Source: Paramyrothecium sp. XJ0827 (lineage: Eukaryota > Ascomycota > Sordariomycetes > Hypocreales > Stachybotryaceae). From it: DNA of 64,000 nt. A model generated the notes under the pieces. The model had not been told where the DNA came from. It saw nothing but the letters and a program-made list of their open reading frames with translations, and searched no databases. Within the stretch, counting starts at the first letter, position 1. Every line of letters begins with the position of its first letter. The stretch spans positions 3,224,001 through 3,288,000 of the forward strand of contig JAJFPB010000001.1 in the NCBI GenBank assembly GCA_020881915.1, written 5' to 3'. The position numbers and the translations under genes were made by a program. Positions 1-12,406 of this stretch are shown here, one piece after another.

Positions 1-72
1 CAACGCCCTTCCCGATGCTTGTAATCCCCCGCCCTGCAAAAAGCTCACTGGCGAACGCCTTTTCCTTTCGCG

Positions 73-3000
73 TTAATTCAGGCGCGGACTCTTCCTCTTC
101 GCGATGCTCTCGTCAAACGACGCCAACGGGAGGTTCTCCCTGCCCTCGACCAGCATGCCCAGGCTCTGCTTCTTCATCCCGCGGGTGACGCGTGAGCTGC
201 GCTTAAACAGCGGCATCGTGTGCTCCGCGGGCATGGACATGGTGCTGGCGCGAGGGTCGAAGTTGATGGCGCCGGTGGTGAGGTTGGCTGTGACGTTGGG
301 GTTCACCTCGCGCAGGCTTATGTTGAGCACGCTTCTGTCAAGGACAGTGGCGTTTGATAACCGCGAGGGTGAGTCCTCATGCTTAACCAGGTCGAGGTCC
401 GCAAACACAAGAGTGTTGTCACGGTCGCCGCTCTCACCGTTCTCAGTATCATCGTTAGCCACTGATGACTCCTCCTCCGTACTAGTGATGACACGGTCGG
501 TTCCCTGAGTTCGAGGAAGCCTGGTCGGGTATTGATATTGCACCTTTTGGGGCGTATCCCCGGTCGGCTGGTACTCGTGGAGAGCGGTGCCCGAGATGCC
601 TTCGCGAAGGTTTGCTAGAGGCTGGCAAAGTTGTGAATCAAGAGGGCTTAGGCTGTCGTGGAGATCATTGGTGTCGGATTCCATTTCCTCGCCCAGATTC
701 TGAACTCGGTCAAACGTCGTTTTATAATGAGCGGAGATATTGCCAAAGGACTGCTCGACTGTGTTCGAGAGTGCCTGGATATATTGGCCCTGAACCTCGT
801 GCTGGTTGTTGTTCTCGGATCTTGCTCGAGTGACGAAATCATCCAGAGCCTCCATCTGGCAATCGAGGTCCTCAATTTGCTCGTCGACAGCACGTGTTGT
901 TTCCGCGTGTACTGACTTCGCCGTGTTCTGAATAGCAGTGCTCTGTTCATTCGCAGCCGTCCAATCATCCTTCAGTTTATTCTTCAGTTGGTCACGAGAC
1001 TTCTTGACATCCTCGAGCAAGTCCTTTTGTTTCTCTTCCCACGAGATCATTCCCTCACCGTAGGTGGCGACGGCGCCCTCGAGCGAGGAATTCGACTCAA
1101 CAATACTCTTTTGGACTTGGGCTGTGCGGTCCGCAAATCGTGCCTCCTGGGCCTCTGCCTGCGCGTTCACTAGGCCGGTAATTTGGATTAATAGCTTCTG
1201 GCGATCATCGGCGGCTTGCCGGCGCTCTTCTTCTATAGCCTCTTGCATCCGCGTGGAGATACTGTTGTTTTGCAGGACAATTGTACTTGTTGCAGTCTGG
1301 AGCTGCCGCCGTAGGCTATCCGATTCTGTTCGCTGGGCTGTAAGATGTCTTACAAGATCCTCAAAGATTGACTTGAAATCCTTGCCGATAGAGCTGTACG
1401 AGGAATGGAGCTGTGACTTGTTAGCAACTGCTGCGTCCAACAATGGAATACCATTATCATCTAACCTGATTGTGAAAGCTTGTCATTTCGCTCAGAACAT
1501 CCGCGGCGATTTTTTCGGCAGCCTGCGAGATGACGTTCAGACTCTGGCCGACGTGATCCTTGACTGTATCTCGGATAACCTTGATCTCCTCCAACACCTC
1601 GTCCATATCCTCTTTAGATTTTTGCCTTTGGTCGGTGAGCTGTTTCCTGGAATCGGCAAACACGCCAAGGTGCTCGTTCAAGAAGTTCTGTGTCGCTGAT
1701 AGCTTCTGTAATTCCTCACTGACAAAGGCCTCCATACGGCGTGACAGGCTGGTGATTTGCTCCCGCTGATCATCTTGAAACTCCTGAATCCGTCGCTCCA
1801 CCATCAACGTCACGTCGGCGACCTGAGACTGGGACGTGCCCCAAGTAGCTCGGTTGAGTGACTGCAGGTCCGACTTTCTCTTATTCTTCGCGTGGAGACC
1901 GCTCACATCTTTTGTTGTCCTGTTGAGTTTGTGAATCAACTCACCGCCAATCTCAGCGAGCTTCTCTTCCGTCTCTTGGTGCGCTTTCCTCAAATGTGTT
2001 TCGTCTGCCAACATCTTGCGGGTGGCCGACAACACAATCTCAGTCTGCTCGAGAACGCCCTTGGTTTCGTCCAGCTGCGCTTTCGTGCCCTCATGGTCCT
2101 TCTTCAACCCCATGAGAGTCGTGGTGAGCGTGTAAAATTCCTGAACCTTGTTTCGCAGGTTCGACTCCAACGCTTCGATCTTGGCGGATTGCTCGTCCAC
2201 GACGATTCTTCTCGACTCACTCTGTGCGGTGATTTCTTCATACGTCTCGTTCGATAGGTAAACACCATTGCGCTGTCTAGCGGAGATTAGCTCGCTTTTG
2301 AGCTTTTCAATCTCGCTTGTGAATTCCTTGAGCAATGTCTTCTTGTCGATGCCGTTTAGTTGCGGTTTGTTCTTGATGTTCTTGGCCCGGAAGGCGTATT
2401 CTAGTGTCGAAATCGTTTCCTCCAAGTTGCTCTTTGCCGGTGATATCGTAGCGATAATACACGTCTTTGTTCGGCCACCTAGGGAGTCTTGTAGCAGGCG
2501 GGTAAGTTTCGACTCTCGGTAAGGAATGTGGGAGCTGTGGTCGACAAGGGCGTTGATGACTCGACCGAGGGTCAGCAGAGATTTGTTGATCAAGCCGGCC
2601 TCAGCGGCTCGCTTGTTCTCTGCTCCCGACCTCTGGATGTTCTCACTTCCAGCCAAATCTACGAGATTCAACTTTCCGGCACTGACATAGTCGTCGACGC
2701 CGTTCTCGTTGGTCTTCTTGACGTAAGCGGTGATGGTGAAGACGGTGTGACTTCGAGAACTGAGATCGTTGCACTTCGTAGCCGCGACCTGACGTTTTAA
2801 GCTGCCGCCCTGTAGCACCTTGATACCTTCCGCCGCTGTTTTGATGTGCTTCTCCTCCATCCCTTGGACGACAGTACTGAAGTGGCCGCGCTTCGAGGCG
2901 TCGTCGTAGATCTTGAGTTTAGCGCTCTCATCGACTGAAAGCAAATCGCGGAGTTCCTCATTGTACAGTTCGATGAATGAGCACTTGACGGCATGCTCTC

Positions 3001-3701
3001 GATCATCAATTTCGAGCTTCTTGAAGAGGTGTTGAAGCACGCGCGGAATGATACCAGCCTCGTCGGACAGCATCCCCAATGTCTCGGTCATGTCGCCAGA
3101 CATGGTATACGTTTTGCCAGTGCCTGTCTGTCCATATGCAAAAATTGTGCAGTTGTAGCCCGCGAGCATCTGATGCCTGTTAGTCTTACACTCTCTTCTT
3201 CGCCAATTGGCAATCACCAACCTCATCTAGAATAGGCTTCACGGTGTCGTCAAAGACCATGATCTGATCTGCCGCCGGGGGGTAGACACGATCGAAGTTA
3301 TACGTCTTGTTGCTGAGGGCGTTTGCGCCCAAGAAGAGCTCCACCAATTTGCCCTTGAAGCCGTCTGTGTTGACGACCAGGGCGCTGTTCTCCTTGGTCT
3401 CGCGCTCGTTGCGCCCCCGGCAACGCACGACGACGTTGATGTTGGTCTCCTCGCCGCCGGTGTCCATCTCGAAGTCGCGCTCCTTGCGCTTCGTGCCGGT
3501 CGTTGCTGTCGACATGACCGACTCGGCGGGCGACGTAGCGCCGGTCCTGTCGAGCCTTGACGCGTGATTCATAGTTGGGATCCGCGCCGATGACGGCCGT
3601 GTCGGTTGTCGTAAGTTGCTGCGGCTCGCAGTGCTGGCCCTGACGCTGGAACCCATCGCCAGACGGCTTGGCTCCCTGTCGGAGCGCGTTTGTCGTCGCA
3701 T
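73..3701 (-). CDS. Kinesin-5 (BimC/Cut7/Eg5-type) mitotic motor
   Basis: This is a plus-end microtubule motor that forms bipolar tetramers and separates spindle poles. Three exons fit: 3701-3222, 3169-1466 and 1410-73, giving about 1173 residues, the usual fungal kinesin-5 length. Both introns (52 and 55 nt) carry CTAAC branch sites, and the joins are in phase. The motor domain has the P-loop GQTGTGKT near residue 173, the switch I SSRSH and the switch II DLAGSE. A long coiled coil follows. Near residues 1010-1030 lies a BimC box (TPQKVQYQYPTRLPRT) with the threonine that Cdk1 phosphorylates in this family. The start chosen is the first ATG in frame, giving a basic Ser/Arg-rich head. The open frame extends about 24 codons further upstream without an ATG, so an extra 5' exon is possible. 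The family call is very secure. Confidence 0.95.
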
Positions 3702-4309
3702 CGCCGGCTTGTCGATTGATGGGGTTGGGAGGCGGAGCGGTGAAGGAGTCAAGCTCCCGGGGGAGATAAACAAAGCTTTTCCCTGCGCGATGAGGTCGGC
3801 AGACTGCTGGTGGCGAGGAAGGGTTGTGATTATTGACGCTCAAACAAAAAAAGCAGCCCTACCATGATACTTCGCGACTTGAATGTTGTAATCGTGGTGG
3901 GGGACGTTTTGGGGAACCATGCATTTGTTACGGTAATCGAACAGGGCTAGGCAGGATCAACACAGGCTGGTCCCAGCGCGTTGCCACGACAACACTAAGC
4001 GCCCACGCCCACGCCCACCTCATCTCACCTCATCTCATCTCAACCCGGCGGTGAGGTGGTGGCTCAGCGCAAGTAAATGTGCATGTCCAATCCATTCCAG
4101 ACTGCGTCATTGTACATGGCATCCGTAACTTATTCAGTTTGATCATGAATTGATGAATTGAATTTATATATCATATGACTTAGGAGATAATGGTTGTGAT
4201 GTATGCAGGATATTATGCACTCAACCTAGCTAATGTACCTTTAACGCCAAAAGCACCAGCATTCTAGGGGAAGCTCTATTCTAGGCAAATACCAAGGAAC
4301 GATGCATGG
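3702..4309. other. Intergenic: kinesin-5 promoter and MFS 3' flank
   Basis: About 600 bp lie between the kinesin-5 start and the end of the minus-strand MFS gene. The stretch at 4000-4050 repeats CCCACG and CTCATCT short units. The part from 4120 to 4290 is AT-rich. I see no gene here. Confidence 0.5.
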
Positions 4310-6193
4310 TTAGTTTCGTATCTCCTTATCGTTGGCCTCCTCATCCGTTGCGGGCTGTGCCCTAGTTCCCAATGACTTCAGTCCAGTCTTGTGCTCCTCG
4401 TGCTGCTTGCTCAAGTCGACTTGGCGGATGAAGAGACTGATGAGAAAGCCAATAAATGCGAAGGCCGTGTAGACGATGTACATGGTTCGTAGCGAGTTCC
4501 AATACGCTTCCCGTGCAACATCCCCTTCGTGGCCCTGAAGACCGGCCACGAGCTCGACGTTGCCCGCTGCATTGGCGCCCGACAGCGCGTCCGCCAGCTG
4601 TGACCCCAGTTCTCGCTGCAGCCTCGGCTGTTGCTTCTGCATCTCGTTGTTGAAAATGACGCCTCCGACGACGACGGAGATGGAGGTACCCATCTGACGC
4701 AGGAAGCCGAAGCTGGCTGTCGCAGAGCCAATGTCGCGTGGCTGTACGTTGGTTTGCAGGGCGATTAAAGGCGCTTGGAAGTTGGGACCGATGCCGATAC
4801 CAGCAACAATCTGGAAGAGGACCAACTTGGCCCAGTTGACTTTGGCTCCGAGGTCAATGAACAGGCCGAAACCCAGAACAGTGACGAGCATGCCAGCGGA
4901 GATGGGGATCCTATACTTGCCCGTCTTCTTGATAACAATGCCGGTTCCGGCAGACACGAAGGACAACGCCAGAACGAACGGCAGCAGGTAGACACCGGAC
5001 ATGAGGGAAGATGCGGCCAGAACGGCTTGAAAGTAAAGGGGCAGCCAGTAGCTTCCCGACATGAAGGTGAAGGCATGGGTGAAGGCCAGTCCGTAGGCGG
5101 CAACGCTCGTCCGGTGGGAGAAGAGGTGAACGGGGATGACTGGATACTTGGCCCACTTCCACTCCGCTACGACAAAAATGCCCAGCGTGACGAAGCCGAA
5201 GACAATGAGGCAGATGACGGTGGGTGAACCCCAGGGGTGCTGGACGCCGCCAAACTCGAGCCCCAGAAGCAGCATGAGTGTGCCGCCGATGATGAGCAGA
5301 CTCCCGACCCAGTCGATGGCCGCCAGACCTTCCTTCCACGGCGTGCGCGGGTTGTGCAGCTTGAGGACGAAGAACAGGATGATGCCACCCACACCGCACA
5401 GCGGCAGGTTGATCCAGAAGCACCAGCGCCAGGAGACCTGGCTCGTGAAGACGCCGCCCAGGACGGGGCCGACGGCGGAGGCGAGGGCCCAGACCATGCC
5501 GAGGATGCCAAAGTACATGCCGCGGTTGCGCATGGAGAAGAGGTCGGAGACGCAGATGTTGGGCAGGACGATGATGCCGCCGCCGCCGACGCCCTGGATG
5601 GCGCGGGCGCCGATGAGCATGCCCATGCTGGTGGAGAGGGCGCACAGCAGCGAGCCGACCCAGAAGGTGGCGACGGCGGCCAGCAGGACTGGCTTGCGGC
5701 CGAAGATGTCGGAGATCTTGCCCCAGGTCGGCACGAAGGCGGCGTTGCCCAGCAGGTAGGCGCTGCCGACCCAGATGTAGCCCAGGCTCGAGTTGAAGTG
5801 CGCCGAGATGGTGGGGATGGCGGTGGTGATGATGGTGACGTCGAGCGCGGCGAGGAACAGCGCCAGGCAGAGCGCGAAGACGACGAGCGTCGTCTCTACC
5901 TTTGTCCTGCCGGCCTCCGGGTCGTTTGAGTGCACGGCGGCAGAACCACCGGCGGCGGCGTGACCACCATCGTCATCGTCACCGGCGCTGGGCGGAGATG
6001 GCGCCGCGGCTGGGGGCACCGCTTGGGCGCGGGCTATCGTTGAGGACGAGGAGGATGCCGGCTTCTCGTCCTGTGCTGAGCCGGTCTGCTCGTCCCCCGA
6101 GGACAACCCGCTCTTTGGGATTCCTTCATTCTCGACGTTCACGGTTGTGTCAGAGGCCGTGGGCCCCAACGTGGTGGCTGAAGCCACACCCAT
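4310..6193 (-). CDS. MFS drug:H+ antiporter, 14-TM DHA2 type
   Basis: A single uninterrupted frame of 627 residues starts with ATG at 6193. About 95 polar, Ser/Ala/Pro-rich cytosolic residues precede the first membrane helix (LVVFALCLALFLAALDVTII). The motif DVTIITTAIPTI is typical of DHA2 exporters. Loop 2-3 carries the MFS signature GKISDIFGRKPVLL, and motif C is seen in ALASAVGPVLGGVF. The length and helix count fit 14-TM fungal efflux pumps of the TOXA/AflT/GliA-like group. Such proteins export toxins, metabolites or drugs across the plasma membrane. No biosynthetic gene lies nearby, so the substrate cannot be inferred and this is probably not a cluster transporter. The family is secure; the substrate is unknown. 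Confidence 0.92.
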   Translation of the reverse strand: MGVASATTLGPTASDTTVNVENEGIPKSGLSSGDEQTGSAQDEKPASSSSSTIARAQAVPPAAAPSPPSAGDDDDGGHAAAGGSAAVHSNDPEAGRTKVETTLVVFALCLALFLAALDVTIITTAIPTISAHFNSSLGYIWVGSAYLLGNAAFVPTWGKISDIFGRKPVLLAAVATFWVGSLLCALSTSMGMLIGARAIQGVGGGGIIVLPNICVSDLFSMRNRGMYFGILGMVWALASAVGPVLGGVFTSQVSWRWCFWINLPLCGVGGIILFFVLKLHNPRTPWKEGLAAIDWVGSLLIIGGTLMLLLGLEFGGVQHPWGSPTVICLIVFGFVTLGIFVVAEWKWAKYPVIPVHLFSHRTSVAAYGLAFTHAFTFMSGSYWLPLYFQAVLAASSLMSGVYLLPFVLALSFVSAGTGIVIKKTGKYRIPISAGMLVTVLGFGLFIDLGAKVNWAKLVLFQIVAGIGIGPNFQAPLIALQTNVQPRDIGSATASFGFLRQMGTSISVVVGGVIFNNEMQKQQPRLQRELGSQLADALSGANAAGNVELVAGLQGHEGDVAREAYWNSLRTMYIVYTAFAFIGFLISLFIRQVDLSKQHEEHKTGLKSLGTRAQPATDEEANDKEIRN

Positions 6194-8029
6194 GGTTCGT
6201 TATGCGAATCCGGGTTCCCGTCTGAAACCTTGTTTGAGCCGTTCGAAACAAAAACCAAAAGAATCGATAAACAGACACACTCCCTTCAGCCACAATCCTG
6301 TCTCTCCTTTGGACTCTCCTTTCCCAGACTCTTTTTTTCTGTCTCCCAGCGCCCGGTTTTTATGAAGCCTAATTTGGTCCGGTTCCTAATAAAATGTGGT
6401 TCGGTGGAGATTCGAGGACCCAGCGAGATGAGACACAAGCGAACCTCATCAAAGGTTCTCGGTTATTTTTTTTTTTTGTTTCTTCAGACGACAACGTCGC
6501 CGTGGAACCAGGGGATGATGAAAAAATTGACTTTTGAGGTTAACCACGCAAGGGAAAGAACCGAGCGAGGGGGTGAGGAGAAGAAGAGAAGAGTGCTTGA
6601 AGATGGGTACGTCAGATCACGTATGGCAGAGTTGGGTGGAGAGCACAAAAGGTCCTACGCTCGCATCGTGAGCGTTTGTAATCCGTTTTCTTCTCCCTGG
6701 GTTTCCTCCCCACGCCCTTCCGTGACTCGTCGACGTAGAGCGGTGCAGGTAGACCGGTCCGGTTTTGAGGGTTCAGATAAGAAAGAAAAGCGAGAATAAA
6801 GGAAAAGAAGTAAGAGTCAAGAATGCACACGATCCATTCAAACCCACCGAGCAGCGAGTGCTTCGTGCCGGATATCGGCAGGCAGCGGGGAAAGGTGGAC
6901 TCTTTTATTCGCATTGAAGGGAAACGCCTTTCTTTGGTCGTTTTCTTTTTCCTCTTCGGGGTGTCATGACGAATGTGTGGTGTCCCTTTCCCGTTCCCTA
7001 CAGGGGGAGGCGCCTATTGGCCTCGGAGAGCCGAGCAAGAGGGTTGTCCGCTACTCGGGCTCAGATGGGCCCGGTCATAGCGCGGGCAAGGAGGGAGATT
7101 CCCATCGTGCTGGATGTGGACATCGCCGTTAGCCGAACTGGCCCTTTGCCTTTTCTGGGGCTGGCATGACTTGCATCTGGATTGATCAGCATCGCTAACG
7201 TTACCCAGCAGCATGCTGAACTGTGGCAGTCTGCATGCGCCCGATCTCAGTTAGCTCACTAGATTGACCACCATCGGCCGTTGCTGTCCTCCCCAACGTT
7301 TCGATGCCTTCATTCGTGTACTCACCTTATCCGACGGATACTGGGCCATGTTCTTCCTTCCCAGCGACGCCACCGCCGATTCCAGAAAACCAATGTCGCC
7401 CATGTAATCCCGAATAGGCTAAGTCTTGCCGGCAGGGTCCCCAGGCTACTTCACCACGACTCGCTGCATGGGGTGCATCGATCGTCCTACCAAAAAGCTT
7501 CCAGTATTTTTTTTTACGTTAAAGTCTCGGCAAGTGAGTCACATTTAGAAGCCCAGCGAATTGATCCTTACACCATCAAGACGGTCATTGCACCACACCA
7601 CCCAACCAAGCAGTCCCCGCTCTTCGTACTTACGAGAGGCTACTGAAGGACGGTAAGCGGATGTGATAATTGATTCTCGGATCCCACGTGCCGTTGGACC
7701 CACTCCGGCTATTACCCCGGATTCCGACCGAGGGATCCATATGGTCCCAAACATTCTTGATCCGAGCGCTGAGGATGCTGCCATGTTATCTGCTCATCAT
7801 TATATTCATCCTGAGCCCCCAAGAGTTAAGCGGCCTATGTAAAACCAAAAGTGCCTCTATTGTCATGCACACCCAGTACGCCTCTCTATCCCATAGTCCA
7901 AGTATGGTATCCTTTCCCCACGAAAAAACGCAAACAATCCGATAAAAGCCTGCACCTTCAAAACGCCGATACGTCCATAGCTTCGCCTGAATCCGGCGAC
8001 GGTCCGTCATTTCCTCGTCTGTACCGATG
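6194..8029. other. Intergenic 1.8 kb: MFS promoter side
   Basis: This is the upstream region of the minus-strand MFS gene and the 3' flank of the PHAF1 homologue. It holds a run of about 15 T near 6464-6478 and pyrimidine-rich stretches just above the MFS start (6290-6360), as in fungal core promoters. Short open frames are present, but none has splice support or family resemblance. Confidence 0.5.
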
Positions 8030-9652
8030 CTAAAACACCGTAACCGTATTGACGAACCCGTTCTTCAGCACCTCAAACACGAGGCCAGGAAACCCGTAGA
8101 GCGTTGTCGTCGAATCGCCGTTCGAGTCCGCTCGTCGAGCGCCACTCTCTTCCCATCCTCCTAGGAACTCACAGCTGCTACCGGGGCTGTCGCCCCAACC
8201 TCGGTTCAGGACCATACCCCTTTGCCGCGGTTGAGACTTGCTCTTTGCGTAGACGCTTTCCCACTTCTCGTTGAGCTTTTCCTCGATCTGTGTAAAATCC
8301 AGTTCTGAGTTCACTGTGTCTCCACCTTCATCGGCATCGAGGTAGCCGATCTCCCATCGACAGCGCCGGTGGCGGTTGAACTCATAAGACCCGGGAATGT
8401 TGCCGTGAAGGATGAGCTTTGTGGCCACCAGCTGATCCGGTGAACACGCTTTGACGCCGTTCTCCGCAGCTGTTGACTCCTCCTTTCCAGGCGGTGCGGT
8501 TGAGGGTGGCACAGGCGTAGAAACCAAGACATCGAAACCTAAATAAAAGTAATTATAAAAACACTCTCCCGAAGTGTTGCCATTTGTCTGGTCTTCTACC
8601 GCCGAGTCATCGTCCGAGTCGTCCGAGCCAGTGTTCATTGACGAATGGTCGGTATCTATCATTTCGTCCGGCCGACCTAGCTCTGCAGCATTCGGTCGGC
8701 TTCGGGCGTTACTGGCCGTCCGCATCTTATGAATCACCATCTTCTGGTCATTCTTACGGTATATGGCGTTTGGCGGCCCAAGCTCCATCACCAAGTCCTG
8801 CGGTGTCGTGCTTCCAAGCTTAATGCAGAATGAACTGCTTGTCCATCGGCGGAACAGCTGGAGCTTCCCGCCACCGTGAATGCGGACAAGGGAAATCTCA
8901 TCCGGGTAAACATCCTTTCCCCGCGGCAGAACGGAAGTCGATTTAACGCTGGGTAGAATCTCGGTCCACAGTGTCCCCCGCGCGTCGGCCCACGAGTCTC
9001 CACTGAACACGGCCATAGAGGTTGCGACCTGATTAGAGGATGCTGACAGGAGCGAAACAACGTCTTTGTTTGGCGAGTATGCGGAAGCTGACAGAGGGAA
9101 GTTGAAAGCTACTCCAGGGTACGACAAAACGTAGAACCCGTCTCCTTGTCCGCTGGGCGGAGGGATGAACTCGCCGGCGTACGTGGGACCAAGCAGCCTG
9201 TGGTAGATGTGCCTGAAAGTAGGCCCGGAAGAAGACTCGCCCGGAACTGGTGATCCTGGGGCGGATGTACTGTTTGCCGGCCGGACCAGGTCTCTTTCCT
9301 TGAATGTAACATGATTTTTCGTAAAGTCGATGACTTCGATCAATCGAAGACGTTGCTCGACACCGTCGAAGCGCAGCCGAATGCCGTTCTCGGGGAGCAC
9401 GACGCAAACGGGCTCGGTCACCGGCCTATCGTTGGAGTACAGAATCTCGAACCTTGGGAATCGCTGCGGCTCCGCTTTCAGTCGCGTCAAGACATCGTGC
9501 AACGACGCTCCCAGCACTACACGGCAATAGGATCAGACACAGGTCTCCCGTCTCGAGTCGGCCAAAGCGAGAAACTTGGCGCGGTGTGTATTCGACTTAC
9601 ATAGGAAGCCTAGAGCTCGGCCAGGGTGCAGCTGCGCGGTAAACAGAGACAT
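8030..9652 (-). CDS. PHAF1/UPF0183 (C16orf70-like) phagophore-associated protein
   Basis: Two exons, 9652-9601 and 9516-8030, give 512 residues. The 84-nt intron has a GTAAGT donor and a TAG acceptor, and it joins a short MSLFTAQLHPGRALGF head in phase to the body. The head and following residues match the UPF0183 start, including the motif LPENGIRLRFD and then RLRLIEV. Further blocks agree with the family: DLVMELGPPNAIYRKNDQKM, then YNYFYLGFDVLV, then ILHGNIPGSYEFNRHRRCRW, then a closing VFEVLKNGFVNTVTVF. In mammals PHAF1 binds BCAS3 and sits on the phagophore during selective autophagy. A related role here is inference. Fungal inserts rich in Ser/Asp (about residues 300-330) explain the extra length over the roughly 420-residue animal protein. 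Confidence 0.88.
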
Positions 9653-10334
9653 GGATGGCGGGGGAGGGAGAGCTCCGGCTTTCCTGCCTGGACGTACGCA
9701 GCTGCGAGATGGCGGGGTTACGATGTTGGAAGACCTTCTTCGCAGCGTCGCATAAAGGAGGGGGCCTTGGTCGGAAACTGACGAGAACGGGTATTAGGCG
9801 TGAATAATGCGGTACAGCTGAAAGGTGAAAGAATAAGGTGAGATGAAGTCAGAGGCGGCAACAGGAATGCGGACCAAACAGCTTCACGCATGTTGAGGTC
9901 ACGGGCTTCTGAGTTTCAGGGACCATGTGACGCATCGCAGCGCTACTACCTTATCGGTCCCTATACCTGCACTTGCCCTGAGTAGAGGTATCTTTCCAGC
10001 TACCTATGGTAAGGCGAAGTAAGGCAAGGTACCGTAAGATAAAGCTGGCTTTCAGGTACCTTACCTTGGGAAATGACGGATGATGACGCGGGGTAGCAGG
10101 TACCCGCCGCCCGCATGGCCTTCATTCGTTGTTGGTAAAACCAGCGACATTGGTGCCAGAGATGCTCAACTGGAGCACTCGCGTAATGCAAACTGATTGG
10201 CGCAAAACATCCGAGATCCTTTGTTACAATTTCATTCCAGGTGAACCACACCTTCAAGCCACTAATGTACATAGAGAGTAGCCGGGTCGCTCTAATTCGC
10301 AACCAACGTCCCTCCGCCCCTGGCGAACCAGCTC
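9653..10334. repeat. PHAF1 promoter with GGTACCT/TACCTTA motifs
   Basis: This 680-bp gap is the promoter side of the PHAF1 gene and the 3' flank of the D-lactate dehydrogenase gene. Around 9985-10070 there is a cluster of GGTACC, CTACCTATGGTAAGG and AGGTACCTTACCTTG elements. The same kind of motif recurs in most larger gaps of the window. I see no gene. Confidence 0.6.
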
Positions 10335-12406
10335 TCACCATTCCGATACCTCGCCGCTCTTTGGCTTTTGCATGCGAACCACCTTGTCGCAGTTGAGTAT
10401 GCACAGAGGATCGAGAGCCTTCTTAATCTGTGTTTTCACGTCAGTCGATGCTGCATGGTGAGCCAATCCCCACAGCTTGTCTGGGAACATACCTGGCGCA
10501 TGGTATCGACTGTCGATTCTCCGAGTTCATGTGGCAGATAGTCCCGCTTGACCAGGCCAACACCGTGCTCCCCCTGCGTTATGATTAGCTTCCAAAACAA
10601 GGCTTTGCAGAAGGAAAAGAAAAATGCGAGGACGTACCGTTACTGTTCCCTCCATCTCTACTGCTCTCTTCACCATCCGGTGCACAACAGTCTCGGCCTT
10701 CTGGCGCTGCGCATCGCTGTACAGCAGAATGGCTGGCCTGCAATCAGTATCGAACTCAACGCAAAAGATAGCGATGCGTGCAAGACTCACAGTGGAAGTT
10801 GCCATCGCCGACGTGGCCAACGATCGATCCCGTTAGGCCGCTCTTTCTGATATCCTCCTTGGTCTCCTCAATCAACTGCGGGAGCCGACTCACGGGAACT
10901 GCCACGTCGCCCGTCCAGACGTGATCGCCGTCATTCTTGGCTGCCATCGTGCTCCACAGCGCTTCCTTCCTGGCGCTCCACAGCTCGTCCTGCTCGTCCT
11001 GGCTCTTTGCAAACTCGAACGTCTTGCTGCCGGCCGACCGCGCCAGGCCCTGGACTTGGGCCACCTGCTCCTTGACACCGTTGGGGGTACCCGAGAACTT
11101 GAAGAACAAGGTCGGCGCTTCCGTCCACTCGCGCGTTGTCATCCCGGCCATGTTGATGAACTTCATCTGGTTGTCGTCCAGAATCTCAATCGCAGCAATG
11201 GGGATGCCTTGGCCTACAACCTTGCTAACACACTCGGCGGCGTGGCCGATGCTTGGGAAGGTGCTGACGGCAACGCTTGTAGAGGCAGGTTTAACGGTAA
11301 CCTTGAGCGTAGCTTCCGTAACAAGCCCAAGGGTACCCTCGGAGCCGATGAATAGCTTGGTAAGATCGTAGCCGGCCGAACTCTTACGCGGCCGTTGTCT
11401 GGTTTTGATAATGGTTCCGTCCGCCAGCACAACCGTCAAATTAATGACCCATTCGCGCATCGTGCCGTATCGGTAGGCATTTGTGCCGCTGCACCCGGTT
11501 CCGATCATGCCGCCGATCATCGCTCCGGGGCCCGGGTCAGGCGGGAAGAAGAGTCCATCCGTAGCCAGCTGTTCGTTCAGATTCTCCCAGCCGACGGCAG
11601 GCTGAACAACGACGTCCAGGTCCTCCTTGTGCAGCTTCAGCACCTTGTTCATTCTTCCAAAATCGATCGAGACGCCTTGCCTCGTGGGCGTGAAGTGGCC
11701 TTCGAGACTGGTGCCTCCGCTGTAACCGACGACGGGGATCTTCCTGCTGTGGCAGACCTTCATGATCTCCGACACCTCTTCCGTCGTGCTCGGGAACACC
11801 ACACAGAAGGGTCGCTCGTCCGGCTTGGCTTTGTGGGACGACCATTCTGATGTGGCGTGCTGGTGGACGTCTGACTCGAGCGTGCTCACATTGTCCTTTC
11901 CAACGATTTTGACAAAGTCCGACCACGCCGCTTGCATGTTTTCGAGCTTGGTATTGTGCTTGATGGGTTTCGTCTTCGAGAGCGGAAGTGTCGAGTCAGG
12001 TTTGGCTTCGCGAGGCCAGAATGTGCCCATGTAATATGCAAAACTGCAGCTCGACAGAAACACTACGTCAAAAGTCAGTATCTGCTACAGTTTGGGCGAC
12101 AGTAGTTCCCATGGAAAGCCACTCACAGAATGTTATCGTCCAATTCCTCGCCGGGTCGGTCATGTCTCTCCACTTCTCATACTGGTCTCGCTGCTCCCGC
12201 TCACGTCGCAGTCGGGCGCCAATACTCCCCATTACCTGTCCCTGGAATGACCGTCCCAGCTTCGCTTCGTTTCCCTTGCGTGGGGGCCTGGGCTTCTCAG
12301 GTTCAATCTCAGTGGCGTAGCATCGGATCGAGTGTCGGGGGAGCTGGCGAGCAGGCAGTGTCCTGAACGCCGTCTGGGGCGTGCGCATCCGCACGTTGGC
12401 CATCAT
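10335..12406 (-). CDS. DLD1: Mitochondrial D-lactate dehydrogenase (cytochrome), FAD-dependent
   Basis: This enzyme oxidises D-lactate to pyruvate and passes electrons to cytochrome c at the inner mitochondrial membrane. Five exons fit in phase: 12406-12127, 12062-10791, 10732-10638, 10573-10493 and 10427-10335, for 606 residues. The first exon is a basic, Arg-rich targeting sequence. Across the first intron it runs into a membrane anchor (ITFLFLSSCSFAYYMGTFW). The PCMH-type FAD domain shows VVGYSGGTSLEGH and MIGGMIGTGCSGTNAYRYG. The C-terminal FAD-oxidase domain shows GHVGDGNFH, then GTVTGEHGVGLVKRDYL and LNCDKVVRM. The exon 2-3 join uses the second of two nearby AG acceptors, because only that keeps the frame. 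Glycolate oxidase relatives are an alternative, but the membrane anchor and lengths favour DLD1. Confidence 0.92.

Noticed and set aside
5237..5929. Long plus-strand frame opposite the MFS gene
   Set aside because: It is the antisense shadow of a clear membrane transporter and is highly repetitive in charged residues.
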